From: Photobacterium sp. GJ3
GTDB lineage: Bacteria; Pseudomonadota; Gammaproteobacteria; Enterobacterales; Vibrionaceae
Reading direction: 5' to 3'
NCBI RefSeq assembly: GCF_018199995.1
Contig: NZ_CP073578.1
Span: forward strand, 992,001 to 1,056,000
DNA length: 64,000 nucleotides
Shown: positions 8,240-20,402 of the stretch, one piece after another
Numbering within the stretch: position 1 is the first letter of the stretch
Layout: every line of letters begins with the position of its first letter
Made by a program: the position numbers and the translations under genes
The notes under the pieces: model-generated
Told to the model about the DNA's origin: nothing
The model's database searches: none
The model's input: the letters and a program-made list of their open reading frames with translations, nothing else

Positions 8240-9211
8240 ATGCGTAAGCAATGGCTCGTAGGTCTGGTGGCCTTAGGAATTGGTATTTCATCGCCGATGG
8301 CGTCGGCAGATGAAGGTTTTGATGACTATATCATTGGCTTGAAACAGGAAGCGCGTTCGAAAGGAATTGATGATTCAATTCTGGCGGAAGCATTTGCCGG
8401 TGTTCAGTTCATTGAACGTGCTGTCACAGCGGATAAGAATCAGCCAGAGAAAAAGCTGACACTGGATGAATATTTACCCAAAGCTGTGCCGCAATGGAAA
8501 ATCGATCAGGCGAATCGATATTATCGCCAACACAAACAAGCGCTGGAGCGTATCGGGCGCCAGTATGGCGTACAGCCACGCTTCATCGTTGCGCTGTGGG
8601 GTGTTGAAAGTAATTTCGGTAAACTGACCGGCTCTTACAATGTGATCGAAGCACTCAGCACCTTGGCTTATGAAGGCCGACGGGAAGCTTTTTTTCGTGA
8701 TCAGGTGATGGCTGCGCTGACGATCCTTCAGCAAGGTCACATCCATGCATCAGACATGAAAGGTTCCTGGGCAGGTGCAATGGGACAACCTCAGTTTATG
8801 CCAACGTCCTATCTGACTTTTGCCGTCGATGGAAATGGTGATGGGAAAGCGGATATCTGGAAGACTGAAGATGATGTTTTTGCGTCAGCCGCGAATTATC
8901 TGAGCAAGTCAGGCTGGAATGACACTTATACCTGGGGCCGTCAAGTCACGATTCCGGACAGCTTGAGTGACAGTCTGAAAGGGGTCGAGTTGCAGAAAGG
9001 AAAAACCTTATCTGAATGGCAGGCGTTAGGTGTGCGTCGACTGAATGGCGCAGCTTTACCTCAGGTGGATATTCAGGCGTGGCTGGTTCAGCCGGATGAT
9101 AATCATGGGCGGGCTTACCTTGTGTATGGGAATTACCAGACACTCCTGAAATGGAACCGCTCACATTACTTTGCACTGGCTGTCAGCACACTTGCAGACA
9201 GTATTCGTTAA
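8240..9211 (+). CDS. MltB-family lytic murein transglycosylase
   Basis: A 323-residue exported enzyme that cleaves the MurNAc-GlcNAc bond of peptidoglycan with 1,6-anhydro product formation. The start at 8240 (after GAAAGGA) gives a signal peptide with cleavage likely after ASA (residue 23); an ATG at 8234 is in frame but too close to the ribosome site. The SLT_2-type catalytic core contains Glu123 in VALWGVESNFGK. AGAMGQPQFMPTSYLTFAVD follows, then DGNGDGKADIW and the ANYLSKSGWN region. No lipobox is seen, so it is a soluble periplasmic form. It follows ycgL closely and is convergent with hns. Confidence 0.92.
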   Translation: MRKQWLVGLVALGIGISSPMASADEGFDDYIIGLKQEARSKGIDDSILAEAFAGVQFIERAVTADKNQPEKKLTLDEYLPKAVPQWKIDQANRYYRQHKQALERIGRQYGVQPRFIVALWGVESNFGKLTGSYNVIEALSTLAYEGRREAFFRDQVMAALTILQQGHIHASDMKGSWAGAMGQPQFMPTSYLTFAVDGNGDGKADIWKTEDDVFASAANYLSKSGWNDTYTWGRQVTIPDSLSDSLKGVELQKGKTLSEWQALGVRRLNGAALPQVDIQAWLVQPDDNHGRAYLVYGNYQTLLKWNRSHYFALAVSTLADSIR

Positions 9212-9261
9212 GCAAATCCTGAAGCATGGCTGGTATACGCAAAGTGCACTCAGGATGAAAT

Positions 9262-9325
9262 GAAAAAGCCCGGCAATGTGAAGTGACCCCATAAAGTTGG
9301 ACATTTCTGTTTGCCGGGCTTTTCT
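9262..9325. terminator. Bidirectional terminator with an unusually long loop
   Basis: AAAAGCCCGGCAA (ending 9276) and TTGCCGGGCTTTT (starting 9311) make a strong stem flanked by A and T runs, between convergent mltB-type and hns genes. The 34 nt between the arms is far longer than a normal loop and holds an insertion-sequence-end-like segment (9281-9304). Confidence 0.8.
9281..9304. repeat. IS3-family-like terminal sequence, solo
   Basis: The segment AGTGACCCCATAAAGTTGGA, continuing CATT, resembles the terminal inverted repeats of IS3-group elements (general form TGACCCC, a short A/T stretch, then GTTGGACA). No transposase gene or second end is present nearby. It may be a remnant of an excised or deleted element, or a chance match; the resemblance is from memory and by eye. 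Confidence 0.35.
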
Positions 9326-9340
9326 ATTGAATCAGTACGA

Positions 9341-9733
9341 TTAAATTTTGAAATCGTCCAGAGATTTACCTTCGTCCAGTGCTTTTTTCAGTGCACTTGG
9401 CGTACGGCCCTGGCCAGTCCAGGTTTTCTCTTCACCGTTTTCGTCGATGAACTTGTATTTTGGCGGACGAGCAGCACGCTTGGTTTTTGCTTTACCAATG
9501 TTTGCCATCAGCTCTTCCGGGTCAATACCATCAGCCATCAGCATGTCACGGTATTGCTTCAGTTTCTCTTCACGCTCTTTTTCTTTTGCGACTTCTTCAG
9601 CTTCTACTTCTTCACGTTCAGCTACAACGGTCTGAAGTTTTTCCAGTGCTTCTTTCAGTTGCTCCAGAGAATATTCGCGGGCAGTAGCACGAAGACTACG
9701 TAGATTTAATAGCGCTTTCATTGCATCAGACAT
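9341..9733 (-). CDS. hns: H-NS family nucleoid protein
   Basis: A 130-residue xenogeneic silencer that binds AT-rich DNA and oligomerises. The N-terminal oligomerisation region (about 1-65) is an acidic and basic coiled coil ([20 protein letters not shown]). A linker [14 protein letters not shown] leads to the C-terminal DNA-binding domain with the [16 protein letters not shown] block, whose QGR hook inserts in the minor groove. The length fits Vibrio H-NS (VicH). An AGGAAT ribosome site precedes ATG. Autoregulation is usual in the family; the AT-rich 9734-10080 region upstream is a plausible target. The gene order hns-(transporter)-tdk recalls the hns-tdk linkage of E. coli. Confidence 0.96.
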   Translation of the reverse strand: MSDAMKALLNLRSLRATAREYSLEQLKEALEKLQTVVAEREEVEAEEVAKEKEREEKLKQYRDMLMADGIDPEELMANIGKAKTKRAARPPKYKFIDENGEEKTWTGQGRTPSALKKALDEGKSLDDFKI

Positions 9734-10064
9734 TTCAAGATTCCTGTAGATGTTATACTAATAATTAGCGGTAAACTTTATAACAGCAATAGTAATACTT
9801 TTTAAAGCCATCTGCCAAATGAAATTTCTAAAACAGGAAAATAAATTGCGTATTTTTTATACGTGTCTGCTTAATTATCTTCAGAAAAAGGGAGAGGTTC
9901 ACTTTTTCGCTTGTAATTAATTTGAGACATCTCTAATTCACTGAACCAATTAAATGCTCATCGGTTCATATTCTTTGCCTGTATTATCAGATGTAAATGT
10001 AAGTAAATTCAAACGAATGGTCAGTCGTGATTCAGCTCACTTGGTTAAAGTTGTGCTTTCATGG
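9734..10064. other. AT-rich intergenic region upstream of hns
   Basis: About 330 bp with no credible gene. It must hold the hns promoter (reading left); TATAAC on the minus strand near 9760 could be a -10, but no matching -35 is convincing. The high AT content and A/T tracts are compatible with H-NS autoregulation. Nothing else is recognised. Confidence 0.6.
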
Positions 10065-10092
10065 TTGCAAATTAGATAACAAAACGTAGAAT
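10065..10092 (+). promoter_or_regulatory. Candidate sigma-70 promoter of the lysine-riboswitch transcript
   Basis: TTGCAA (10065-10070) and TAGAAT (10087-10092) are separated by 16 bp. Transcription would start near 10099, about 12 nt before the riboswitch aptamer, which is the expected layout. Confidence 0.55.
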
Positions 10093-10110
10093 ACGCGATT
10101 CCTTGACTAA

Positions 10111-10284
10111 GGGTAGAGGTGCATTGTCTATCAGTAACTGACGGGAGGTGACCCCGATGAGCGTCAGTGAAAGGAGCCAGTGCCGAAGTGAGGTTGAACC
10201 GTCAATTCGCCTTGCTGGGGTTGTCATCGAACAGGGACAACACTGCCATAGTAACTTACAATTAACTATGGAGCGCTACTGTGG
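10111..10284 (+). promoter_or_regulatory. Lysine riboswitch (L box) aptamer
   Basis: Conserved L-box landmarks occur in order. GTAGAGGTGC (10113-10122) is the 5' side of P1 and the core. AAAGGAGCCAGTGCCGAAGT follows from 10170, then CTTGCTGGGGTTGTC (10211-10225), and GCGCTACTG (10273-10281) closes P1; GTAG pairs with CTAC. The aptamer sits directly upstream of an NhaC-family transporter gene, the arrangement reported for the lysine transporter LysW in vibrios. Lysine binding should lower expression. A 68-codon open frame over this stretch is not a gene. Confidence 0.88.
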
Positions 10285-10386
10285 GGTCTGGAGAAGCATT
10301 TTGCTTCCTTCCTATGTCGCTTCCCAACACGGTGGAAACTGTGTTCAGCAGTAGATCTCCAACCTGAATCGGTTGTAGTAGAGATC
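10285..10386 (+). promoter_or_regulatory. Riboswitch expression platform with a start-codon hairpin
   Basis: The last 33 nt before the ATG fold into a hairpin. GATCTC-CAACC (10354-10364) pairs with GGTTG (10371-10375) and GAGATC (10381-10386), and its foot touches the start codon. Any ribosome site would be inside it. GGTCTGGAGA (10285-10294), just after the aptamer, is the complement of 10356-10364 apart from one bulged C and could act as an anti-sequestor. A small GAAGCA/TGCTTC hairpin (10293-10307) competes with it. This suggests control of translation initiation rather than termination, as there is no terminator with a T run. Confidence 0.65.
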
Positions 10387-11988
10387 ATGAACCTTATCGA
10401 TTTTTCCCAATCTTCAATTTCATTATTGCCGCCTTTAGTGGCATTAAGCCTGGCGATTTTGACCCGACGGGTCCTGCTTTCATTAGGTGTTGGTATCCTG
10501 ATGGGCACATTATTACTCACAGACTTGAGTGCAGGTCATTCTATTACCTATCTCAGTCATAAGGTGAAAGCCCTCTTTATTGAGGATGGTGGCCTGAACA
10601 CCTGGAATATGAGCATTGTTGCCTTCTTGCTCTTATTAGGGATGACAACAGCACTCTTAACGCTGTCGGGCGGAACCCGGGCGTTTGCTCAGTGGGCACA
10701 AACGAAAATCAAGAGCAAGCGTGGCGCCAAACTACTGGCCGCATTTCTTGGGGTCTTTATTTTCGTTGACGACTATTTTAACAGTCTTGCAGTCGGTTCT
10801 ATTTCCCGCCCTGTGACGGATCGTTTTTATGTTTCCCGTTCGAAGCTGGCCTATATTCTCGATTCGACTGCGGCACCGATGTGTGTTCTGATGCCAGCTT
10901 CAAGTTGGGGTGCATATATCATTACAGTTGTTGGCGGTATTCTGGTTTCACATGGTGTTACTGAATATTCTGCGCTGAGTGCATTTATTCAGCTTGCCCC
11001 AATGAACTTTTATGCGGTATTCGCACTGCTCATGGTTTTTGTTGTGGCCTGGTTCCAATTGGATGTTGGCCTGATGAAAAAGCATGAAGTGCATGCCAGC
11101 CATGCCCGCGGATTTGACAGCGATGAAATACATGCTGAAGCAAAAGATCTGAATGATGAGCTGGAAATCGAAGAAAGTGAAAAAGGGAAAGTCGGCGATC
11201 TGATTATTCCGATTCTGGTTCTGGTTGCAGCCACCTTATTCTTTATGATTTATACCGGCAGCCAGAGTTTAGCCGCTGACGGGAAAACTTTCTCAGTTCT
11301 GGGGGCATTTGAATCAACAAATGTGGGTGCTTCGCTCTGTTATGGTGGACTGCTGGGATTACTGTCCTCGCTGATTGCTGTCGGTCGTCAGAAAATGCCG
11401 GCCAAACAAGTGCTGCACGCACTGTGGATTGGTGCCAAATCTATGTTCGGTGCCATTTTGATTCTGTTCTTTGCCTGGACAATTGGCAGTGTGATCAGTG
11501 ATATGGCAACAGGTCAATTCCTGTCAACGCTGGTTCAGGGCAATATTGATCCGGTTTGGTTGCCTGTGATTTTATTTTTGCTGTCTGGCCTGATGGCTTT
11601 TTCTACCGGAACGTCCTGGGGCACATTTGGCATCATGTTGCCGATTGCCGGTGATTTGGCGGCGGCGACTGAAATTAGCTTAATGTTGCCGGTACTGGCA
11701 GCGGTTTTGGCCGGTTCTGTTTTTGGCGACCATTGTTCCCCGATTTCGGATACCACAATTCTGTCTTCAACCGGTGCCCGCTGTCATCATATGGACCATG
11801 TGTCGACCCAGCTCCCTTATGCGTTAGCTGTCGCGTTGGTTGCATCGGTTGGTTACGTGGTTCTGGGGATGACAGACTCGCTGGCTGTATCGTTTATGGC
11901 GGCAACAGTTACCTTCCTGCTGGTGTGTGTCGGCCTTGGCTGGCTGGCGAAGCAGCCGTTGAAAGGGACTCGCGAAGCCGTCCGGTAA
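10387..11988 (+). CDS. lysW: NhaC-superfamily transporter, probable lysine transporter LysW
   Basis: A 533-residue inner-membrane protein with about 11-12 hydrophobic helices of the NhaC antiporter superfamily. Conserved family stretches are FVDDYFNSLAVGSISRPVTD, then LDSTAAPMCVLMPASSWGAY, and near the end FGDHCSPISDTTILSSTGA. A hydrophilic acidic cytoplasmic loop (HAEAKDLNDELEIEESEKG) splits the two halves. Database names for such proteins are usually Na+/H+ antiporter, but the lysine riboswitch directly upstream points to lysine as substrate, as proposed for LysW. The ATG at 10387 touches the regulatory hairpin. A strong terminator follows. Confidence 0.85.
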   Translation: MNLIDFSQSSISLLPPLVALSLAILTRRVLLSLGVGILMGTLLLTDLSAGHSITYLSHKVKALFIEDGGLNTWNMSIVAFLLLLGMTTALLTLSGGTRAFAQWAQTKIKSKRGAKLLAAFLGVFIFVDDYFNSLAVGSISRPVTDRFYVSRSKLAYILDSTAAPMCVLMPASSWGAYIITVVGGILVSHGVTEYSALSAFIQLAPMNFYAVFALLMVFVVAWFQLDVGLMKKHEVHASHARGFDSDEIHAEAKDLNDELEIEESEKGKVGDLIIPILVLVAATLFFMIYTGSQSLAADGKTFSVLGAFESTNVGASLCYGGLLGLLSSLIAVGRQKMPAKQVLHALWIGAKSMFGAILILFFAWTIGSVISDMATGQFLSTLVQGNIDPVWLPVILFLLSGLMAFSTGTSWGTFGIMLPIAGDLAAATEISLMLPVLAAVLAGSVFGDHCSPISDTTILSSTGARCHHMDHVSTQLPYALAVALVASVGYVVLGMTDSLAVSFMAATVTFLLVCVGLGWLAKQPLKGTREAVR

Positions 11989-12011
11989 TTGTGTGCCACC
12001 GTGAAAAATTC

Positions 12012-12045
12012 AACCGGTTGAGCCTCTGCTCAACCGGTTTTTTTA
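12012..12045 (+). terminator. Terminator of lysW
   Basis: AACCGGTTGAG (12012-12022) and CTCAACCGGTT (12029-12039) form an 11 bp perfect stem with a 6 nt loop, followed by six more T. Confidence 0.92.
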
Positions 12046-12167
12046 TGGGCGGAAGTTTGTTTCCTGCACGAATTGTTACGGAATGTCCTGATCAGCAGTG
12101 ATCTGCTTCCAATGAACATCTATCTTCGGTAGCATCAGCCGTTATTCAGAGTTGAGCGGATAGCCTG

Positions 12168-12770
12168 ATGGCACAAATGTATTTTTATTACTCGGCCATG
12201 AATGCCGGGAAATCAACGACCCTGCTGCAGTCGTCGTTTAACTATCGCGAACGCGGGATGAGACCGGTTATTTTTACCGCGGCGATTGATAACCGTTTTG
12301 GCACAGGTAAGGTCAGCTCCCGGATTGGCTTGTCTGAGGATGCAGAGCTGTACGGCACAGAGGATAACTTGTGGGAGAAACTGTCCCGGATGAATCAGGT
12401 GTCACGTGTGGATTGCGTGCTGGTCGATGAGTGCCAGTTTCTGACTAAAGCTCAGGTTCATCAACTGACTGAGGTCGTCGATAAACTGGATATTCCGGTG
12501 CTTTGCTATGGCTTGCGCACAGACTTCAGGGGCGAATTGTTTGAGGGAAGTCAGTATTTGCTGGCCTGGTCAGACAAATTGGTGGAACTGAAGACCGTGT
12601 GTCATTGTGGCCGGAAAGCCAATATGGTCATTCGGCATGATGCCTCTGGCAAAGCCATTGCTGATGGGGATCAGGTTGAAATTGGGGGCAATGACAGGTA
12701 TGTCTCTGTGTGCCGTAAGCATTATAAAGAAGCGATTGAGGAAGCAAATGAGACGGCCGCATCACTCTGA
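12168..12770 (+). CDS. tdk: Thymidine kinase
   Basis: A 200-residue type II thymidine kinase of the pyrimidine salvage pathway (thymidine plus ATP to dTMP). The P-loop [10 protein letters not shown] is at about 9-18, the DECQF Walker B with the catalytic Glu at 87-91, and the lasso-loop [10 protein letters not shown] near 173-182. A structural zinc is held by Cys145, Cys147, Cys182 and His185. E. coli Tdk is 205 residues. It lies downstream of the hns-lysW divergent pair, with its own terminator just after. Confidence 0.97.
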   Translation: MAQMYFYYSAMNAGKSTTLLQSSFNYRERGMRPVIFTAAIDNRFGTGKVSSRIGLSEDAELYGTEDNLWEKLSRMNQVSRVDCVLVDECQFLTKAQVHQLTEVVDKLDIPVLCYGLRTDFRGELFEGSQYLLAWSDKLVELKTVCHCGRKANMVIRHDASGKAIADGDQVEIGGNDRYVSVCRKHYKEAIEEANETAASL

Positions 12771-12792
12771 TCGGTTGTGTTGATTTGTATTC

Positions 12793-12823
12793 AAAGGAAG
12801 CCGAGAAAGGCTTCCTTTTTTTA
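12793..12823 (+). terminator. Terminator of tdk
   Basis: AAAGGAAGCC (12793-12802) and GGCTTCCTTT (12809-12818) pair around GAGAAA, followed by T residues. Confidence 0.92.
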
Positions 12824-12883
12824 ATGAACTTTTTTCACTGATGCGGGATTCAAATCTGCCGAATATCAGAACACACTGACGGC

Positions 12884-13519
12884 TCAGCCGCCTGTGTGGC
12901 GTTCCTGAAGTTTTGCAATCACATCCGACAGACTCAACCCCTGGTCCTGAAGTAATACAATCAGGTGGTACATCAAATCCGCCGACTCAGAGATGACTTC
13001 CGCCTTGTCACCCGACGTTGCCGCAAGCGCGACTTCAACGCCTTCTTCACCCACCTTCTGCGAAATCCGCTTGGTGCCACGGGCATAAAGGCTGGCGGTA
13101 TAGGACGATTCGGGATCGGCGCCTTTACGGGCTGCCAGCAATTGCTCCAGTCGGTGAAGAAACACCAGATCAGGGACAGTGGCAGATTCACCGTCGCTGG
13201 TGGTGCCTTGATCGAAGCAGGTCGTCGTTCCCAGATGGCAAGTCGGCCCGACAGGTTCAGCACTGACCAGCAGGGTGTCCTGATCGCAGTCGAGCTGGAT
13301 TTGTCTGAGCTGCAGCACATTGCCTGAAGATTCACCTTTGGTCCAAAGACGTTGTTTACTGCGCGACCAGAAAGTTACCTGACGGGTTTCCAGCGTTTGA
13401 TGCAGCGCTTCATCATTCATATAGCCCAGCATCAGCACCTGGCCGCTACGGCTGTCCTGGACGACGGCAGGCACCAGACCATTCACCTTGTCCCAATTAA
13501 TTTCACTGCTCAGGTTCAT
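12884..13519 (-). CDS. hisI: HisIE, bifunctional PR-AMP cyclohydrolase / PR-ATP pyrophosphatase
   Basis: A 211-residue fusion for steps 2 and 3 of histidine synthesis. The N-terminal HisI part (about 1-115) shows [19 protein letters not shown], then DCDQDTLLV and a Zn-binding Cys in [12 protein letters not shown]. The C-terminal HisE part (about 120-205) has the [20 protein letters not shown] and [10 protein letters not shown] blocks. It is the last gene of the operon and overlaps the hisF stop by 4 bp (ATGA), which implies translational coupling. Confidence 0.97.
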   Translation of the reverse strand: MNLSSEINWDKVNGLVPAVVQDSRSGQVLMLGYMNDEALHQTLETRQVTFWSRSKQRLWTKGESSGNVLQLRQIQLDCDQDTLLVSAEPVGPTCHLGTTTCFDQGTTSDGESATVPDLVFLHRLEQLLAARKGADPESSYTASLYARGTKRISQKVGEEGVEVALAATSGDKAEVISESADLMYHLIVLLQDQGLSLSDVIAKLQERHTGG

Positions 13520-14289
13520 AGTCGGATCTCCACCTGTTGTTGTTTGAGGTACTGCTTGAGTTCACCGATATTGATGACTTGCTTGTGGAAGACGGATGCC
13601 GCCAGTGCGCCGTCAACGCGTGCAATCTTGAAGGCATCTGCAAAGTGCGTCATTTCACCGGCACCGCCGGAAGCGATCAGCGGGACATGGCACAGATCGC
13701 GGACCAGATTCAGTTGGGTGAGATCATAGCCCTGGCGCACGCCATCCTGATTCATCATGTTCAGCACAATTTCACCGGCGCCACGGCGTTGGACTTCCTG
13801 AATCCAGTCTGCCGTTTCCCACTGCGTCACCTGAGTTCGGGTTTCATCGCCGGTGAACTGATACACCTGATATTGACCAGTCTCGGCATCAAAGTAAGAA
13901 TCGATGCCGACCACGATGCACTGCACACCAAACTTATCTGCCAGCCGGGTAATTAAATCCGGGTCTGCCAGCGCAGGGGAGTTAATGGAAATCTTATCGG
14001 CACCAAATTGCAAAATTTGCTGGGCATCTTCTGCAGATTTAATCCCGCCTGCCACACAGAAAGGAATGTCGATCACTTCTGCGACACGTTCGACCCAGCT
14101 TTTGTCCACCACACGGCCATCACTGGAAGCGGTAATATCATAAAACACTAATTCATCGGCCCCTTCTTCGGCATAGCGTTTTGCCAGTGGGACAATGTCA
14201 CCGATAATTTCATGGTTCCTGAACTGAACCCCTTTGACCACCTGGCCATCCCGAACATCCAGGCAGGGAATAATACGTTTTGCTAACAT
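13516..14289 (-). CDS. hisF: HisF, imidazole glycerol-phosphate synthase cyclase subunit
   Basis: A 257-residue (beta-alpha)8 barrel that uses ammonia from HisH to form IGP and AICAR. Asp11 in PCLDVRDG and the second catalytic Asp in VVGIDSYFD are present, as are the phosphate sites [11 protein letters not shown] and [13 protein letters not shown]. The start at 14289 gives [10 protein letters not shown] as in the family; the frame stays open further upstream into hisA but that part is not conserved. It overlaps hisIE by 4 bp. Confidence 0.98.
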   Translation of the reverse strand: MLAKRIIPCLDVRDGQVVKGVQFRNHEIIGDIVPLAKRYAEEGADELVFYDITASSDGRVVDKSWVERVAEVIDIPFCVAGGIKSAEDAQQILQFGADKISINSPALADPDLITRLADKFGVQCIVVGIDSYFDAETGQYQVYQFTGDETRTQVTQWETADWIQEVQRRGAGEIVLNMMNQDGVRQGYDLTQLNLVRDLCHVPLIASGGAGEMTHFADAFKIARVDGALAASVFHKQVINIGELKQYLKQQQVEIRL

Positions 14290-14302
14290 GTCAGGCTCCT
14301 TG

Positions 14303-15049
<747 letters not shown>

Positions 15050-15054
15050 TCATC

Positions 15055-15687
15055 CTACATTTCGAGAAAGTTTTTGATGAGCTGTGCGCCCGCTTTGCCG
15101 GAACGCTCCGGGTGAAATTGCACGCCGTAATAATTGCCGCTTTGAACGGCGGCAGTAAAAGGCTTGCCGTAATCGCAATGGGCGATGGTACGCCCTTGTT
15201 CAGTGTTGAAGGCGGGCATGGCGTAGCTGTGTACAAAGTAAAAGTAAGTGCCTTCAGGAATATCTTTGAAGAGCGGGTGTTCCGGTTCCGGCGTGATGGT
15301 GTTCCAGCCCATGTGGGGCAGAGGCAATTCGCCGGTCTCCATTTTTACAACCGGTGCCGGACACAGATTCAGGCAGGGAACCTGTTCTGTGCCATTCTGG
15401 CCCTGTTCTTCAGAATATTCGCCCAGTAACTGCATGCCGAGGCAAATGCCCAGCAGGGGTTGTTCGACCTGACTGACGAGGCGAATCAGATCGCGCTCAG
15501 TCAGATTTTTCATGGCTTCGCTGGCGGTGCCCACCCCCGGCAGAAAGAGTTTGTCAGCGCCGAGCACAACCTCTGGATCACGGCTGACGGTCACGTCATA
15601 ACCCAGACGTTCAATGGCAAACCGGACCGAGGACACATTCGCGCAGCCGGTATCAATGATGACGACTTGTTGTGATGTTTGTGTCAT
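15055..15687 (-). CDS. hisH: HisH, imidazole glycerol-phosphate synthase glutaminase subunit
   Basis: A 210-residue class I glutamine amidotransferase that feeds ammonia to HisF. The nucleophile Cys82 is in [13 protein letters not shown], and the His-Glu pair lies in [13 protein letters not shown]. The oxyanion strand [12 protein letters not shown] is also present. The start codon overlaps the hisB stop by 1 bp, so the two are coupled. Confidence 0.97.
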   Translation of the reverse strand: MTQTSQQVVIIDTGCANVSSVRFAIERLGYDVTVSRDPEVVLGADKLFLPGVGTASEAMKNLTERDLIRLVSQVEQPLLGICLGMQLLGEYSEEQGQNGTEQVPCLNLCPAPVVKMETGELPLPHMGWNTITPEPEHPLFKDIPEGTYFYFVHSYAMPAFNTEQGRTIAHCDYGKPFTAAVQSGNYYGVQFHPERSGKAGAQLIKNFLEM

Positions 15688-16757
15688 TACAGGACCCCTT
15701 TACTGCTTGGCAGTTCATTCCCATCGACGCGAATGGCCTGACGCAGGGTGCGGCCGAAAGCTTTAAATAAACTTTCCACGATGTGGTGATCATTGTCGCC
15801 GTCGGAAGACAGGTGCAGGGTACAGGCCAGTGTATCCGTGAGTGAACGGAAGAAGTGCGGCACCATTTCGGTGGACAGATCACCCACGTTCTCGCGGCTG
15901 AAGCTTGCATCGAACTTCAGGTAAGGGCGGCCCGACAGATCCAGCGCACACTGTGCCAGACATTCATCCATCGGTAAGCTGAAACCAAAGCGGCCAATCC
16001 CGCGCTTATCGCCCAGCGCTTCTTTCAGCGCCTGACCCAGTGCCAGCGCAGCATCTTCGACGCTGTGGTGATCATCAATATGCAAATCACCGTCGACGGT
16101 CAGCTGGAGCTGGAACCCGCCATGGGTGGCAATTTGATCCAGCATGTGGTCGAAAAAGCCCAGACCTGTCTGGATGACGTTACCGCCTGACTGATCCAGA
16201 TTGACCCGAACCCAGATATCGGTTTCCTTGGTTTTACGGACGACTTCAGCAATGCGCGGGCGTGTGGTGAGGTCGGTAACAATCTGTGCCCAGCCCATAG
16301 TATCGCGATTATACTGAATGCCACGAATGGCCATGTTATCGGCCAGTTGCAAGTCAGTCTGACGATCGCCAATCACGGCGGAGGTTGCAAAGTCGACACG
16401 GCCCTGTTGCAGATAATCTTTCACCAGCCCCAGCTTGGGTTTGCGGCAACTGCAATTGTCGTGGTCAAAATGCGGGCAGATCAGGACATCGTCGAACTGC
16501 ACACCCTGCGACTCGAAAATGTCCATCATCATCTGATGGGGTGCATCAAAGTCAGCCTGCGGATAACTGTCTGTCCCCAGACCATCCTGATTGGTGACCA
16601 TCACCAGCCGGTAACCGGCATCCTGCAATTTCAGCAGGGCAGGAATGACCGCAGGTTCAAGGGCCAGCTTATCCAAGCGATCGACCTGGAAGTCCACAGG
16701 CGGTTCGACAATCAGCGTGCCGTCACGGTCGATAAAGAGTATTTTTTCCTTGCTCAC
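15687..16757 (-). CDS. hisB: HisB, histidinol phosphatase / IGP dehydratase
   Basis: A 356-residue bifunctional enzyme typical of gamma-proteobacteria. The N-terminal HAD phosphatase has the nucleophile motif FIDRDGTLI (Asp10, Asp12) and a zinc loop [14 protein letters not shown]. The C-terminal dehydratase (about 165-356) has the Mn-binding histidine motifs [14 protein letters not shown] and [10 protein letters not shown], and later [15 protein letters not shown]. The length equals E. coli HisB (355). It is flanked by frameshifted hisC (17 bp upstream) and hisH (1 bp overlap). Confidence 0.98.
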   Translation of the reverse strand: MSKEKILFIDRDGTLIVEPPVDFQVDRLDKLALEPAVIPALLKLQDAGYRLVMVTNQDGLGTDSYPQADFDAPHQMMMDIFESQGVQFDDVLICPHFDHDNCSCRKPKLGLVKDYLQQGRVDFATSAVIGDRQTDLQLADNMAIRGIQYNRDTMGWAQIVTDLTTRPRIAEVVRKTKETDIWVRVNLDQSGGNVIQTGLGFFDHMLDQIATHGGFQLQLTVDGDLHIDDHHSVEDAALALGQALKEALGDKRGIGRFGFSLPMDECLAQCALDLSGRPYLKFDASFSRENVGDLSTEMVPHFFRSLTDTLACTLHLSSDGDNDHHIVESLFKAFGRTLRQAIRVDGNELPSSKGVL

Positions 16758-16774
16758 AATAGGATCCTTCCAAA

Positions 16775-19153
<2,379 letters not shown>

Positions 19154-19158
19154 GGGGA

Positions 19159-20055
19159 TCACTCCATCATTTTCTCAATCGGCAGAACCAGAATTGAACT
19201 TGCGCCCAGTGCTTTGAGTTGTTCCATAGTTTCCCAGAACAGGTTTTCGGAACTGACCAGGTGAACAGCTACGCGGGTTTTATCGTGGGACAGTGGCAGC
19301 ACCGTTGGGTCTTCGGCACCTGGCAGAAGGGCGGTGACCTGCTCCAGACATTCGGTTGGCGCGTGCAGCATGATGTACTTGGATTCTTTTGCCTGAATCA
19401 CACCCTGCATCCGGGTCAGTAAGCGCTCGATCAAGGCTTGTTTGTCGGCGCTGAAATCGCCGCTGCGCTGAATCAGCACGGCTTTTGACTGAAGAATGAC
19501 TTCGACTTCTTTCAGGCCGTTGGCTTCCAGCGTTGCACCTGTTGAGACCAAATCACAGATCGCATCCGCCAGTCCGGCGCGAGGCGCAACTTCAACGGAG
19601 CCGTTCAGCATACAGGTGCTGAAAGACACACCTTGCTCGCTCATATAACGTTTTACCAATTGCGGATAAGTGGTCGCGATACGCTTGCCTTGCAGATCCT
19701 GAGGACCATTGTAGTCTTCATCCTTGTCGATGGCGATGGAGAGACGGCAACCACCGAAATCCAACCGGCGCAGTTTCACGTAGTTGCTCGGCTCATTCCG
19801 GGCAGCACGTTCAAGGCCGACTTCTTCCAGTTCATTTTCTCCAATAAAACCTAAATCAACCACGCCATCCATAATCAGACCGGGAATGTCATCATCACGA
19901 ACGAGTAATAAGTCGATGGGCATATTTTCACTGTGAACAACCAAACGCTCACCGATCAGATTGAACTTCACGCCACAGCGCTTCAGCAAATCTTTACACT
20001 CTGTGCTCAGACGTCCTTTCTTTTGTATTGCGATTCTCAGTCGTTGTGTCTGCAT
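19159..20055 (-). CDS. hisG: HisG, ATP phosphoribosyltransferase (long form)
   Basis: A 298-residue committed-step enzyme of histidine synthesis, feedback-inhibited by histidine. The catalytic domains (about 1-220) contain [13 protein letters not shown], then the [12 protein letters not shown] block and the PRPP loop [18 protein letters not shown]. The C-terminal ACT-like regulatory domain follows (about 225-298), so no HisZ partner is needed. It is the first enzyme gene after the leader and attenuator. Confidence 0.98.
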   Translation of the reverse strand: MQTQRLRIAIQKKGRLSTECKDLLKRCGVKFNLIGERLVVHSENMPIDLLLVRDDDIPGLIMDGVVDLGFIGENELEEVGLERAARNEPSNYVKLRRLDFGGCRLSIAIDKDEDYNGPQDLQGKRIATTYPQLVKRYMSEQGVSFSTCMLNGSVEVAPRAGLADAICDLVSTGATLEANGLKEVEVILQSKAVLIQRSGDFSADKQALIERLLTRMQGVIQAKESKYIMLHAPTECLEQVTALLPGAEDPTVLPLSHDKTRVAVHLVSSENLFWETMEQLKALGASSILVLPIEKMME

Positions 20056-20100
20056 GATGACATTCCCTATATGCTTGATTTCAATTTTTTATTGAGTGCT

Positions 20101-20138
20101 AAAACGAAAAACCCCCGGAAGATTTCTCTTCCGGGGGT
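20101..20138 (-). terminator. Histidine operon attenuator terminator
   Basis: On the minus strand a 12 bp perfect stem (ACCCCCGGAAGA and TCTTCCGGGGGT, 20111-20122 and 20127-20138) with a 4 nt loop is followed by TTTTCGTTTT. It lies between the leader peptide and hisG, the standard attenuator position. Confidence 0.93.
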
Positions 20139-20165
20139 CTGAATGCTGCTTTGTTGTAGCGACCA

Positions 20166-20193
20166 CTGGAAGAGGCGAATTCTCGTCTTCCAG
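20166..20193 (-). promoter_or_regulatory. Pause/antiterminator hairpin of the his leader
   Basis: CTGGAAGA (20166-20173) and TCTTCCAG (20186-20193) form an 8 bp stem just after the leader peptide gene. Its GGAAGA/TCTTCC cores match those of the terminator, so alternative pairings needed for attenuation are available. Confidence 0.7.
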
Positions 20194-20216
20194 ATGAGGC
20201 GTATCCTCCTGAAAGA

Positions 20217-20267
20217 CTAGTCAGGATGATGGTGATGATGTTGTAGATTAACCATTGGGATACGCAT
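20217..20267 (-). CDS. hisL: HisL, histidine operon leader peptide
   Basis: A 16-codon frame reads MRIPMVNLQHHHHHPD and then TAG. Five consecutive His codons followed by Pro-Asp match the end of the E. coli leader peptide (seven His, then PD). A second in-frame ATG at 20255 would give 12 residues. Ribosome stalling at the His codons when histidyl-tRNA is scarce should favour the antiterminator and let transcription enter hisG. The run has two fewer His codons than E. coli. Confidence 0.93.
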   Translation of the reverse strand: MRIPMVNLQHHHHHPD

Positions 20268-20402
20268 AATTATTTGCTCTGTCTAAATCGTTATTGACTT
20301 TGAACGTGTCATTCACACTAACCAAGCTCTTGAGATTTTGCAACAGTTAATTAGTACATTTTCAAATTTTCTTGAGTGTCCGTCTGGCGCAGCGGCATGC
20401 GA

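Noticed and set aside
10148..10354. A 68-codon plus-strand open frame between hns and lysW
   Set aside because: It overlaps the lysine riboswitch aptamer and its expression platform, whose conserved blocks explain the sequence; there is no protein-like pattern.
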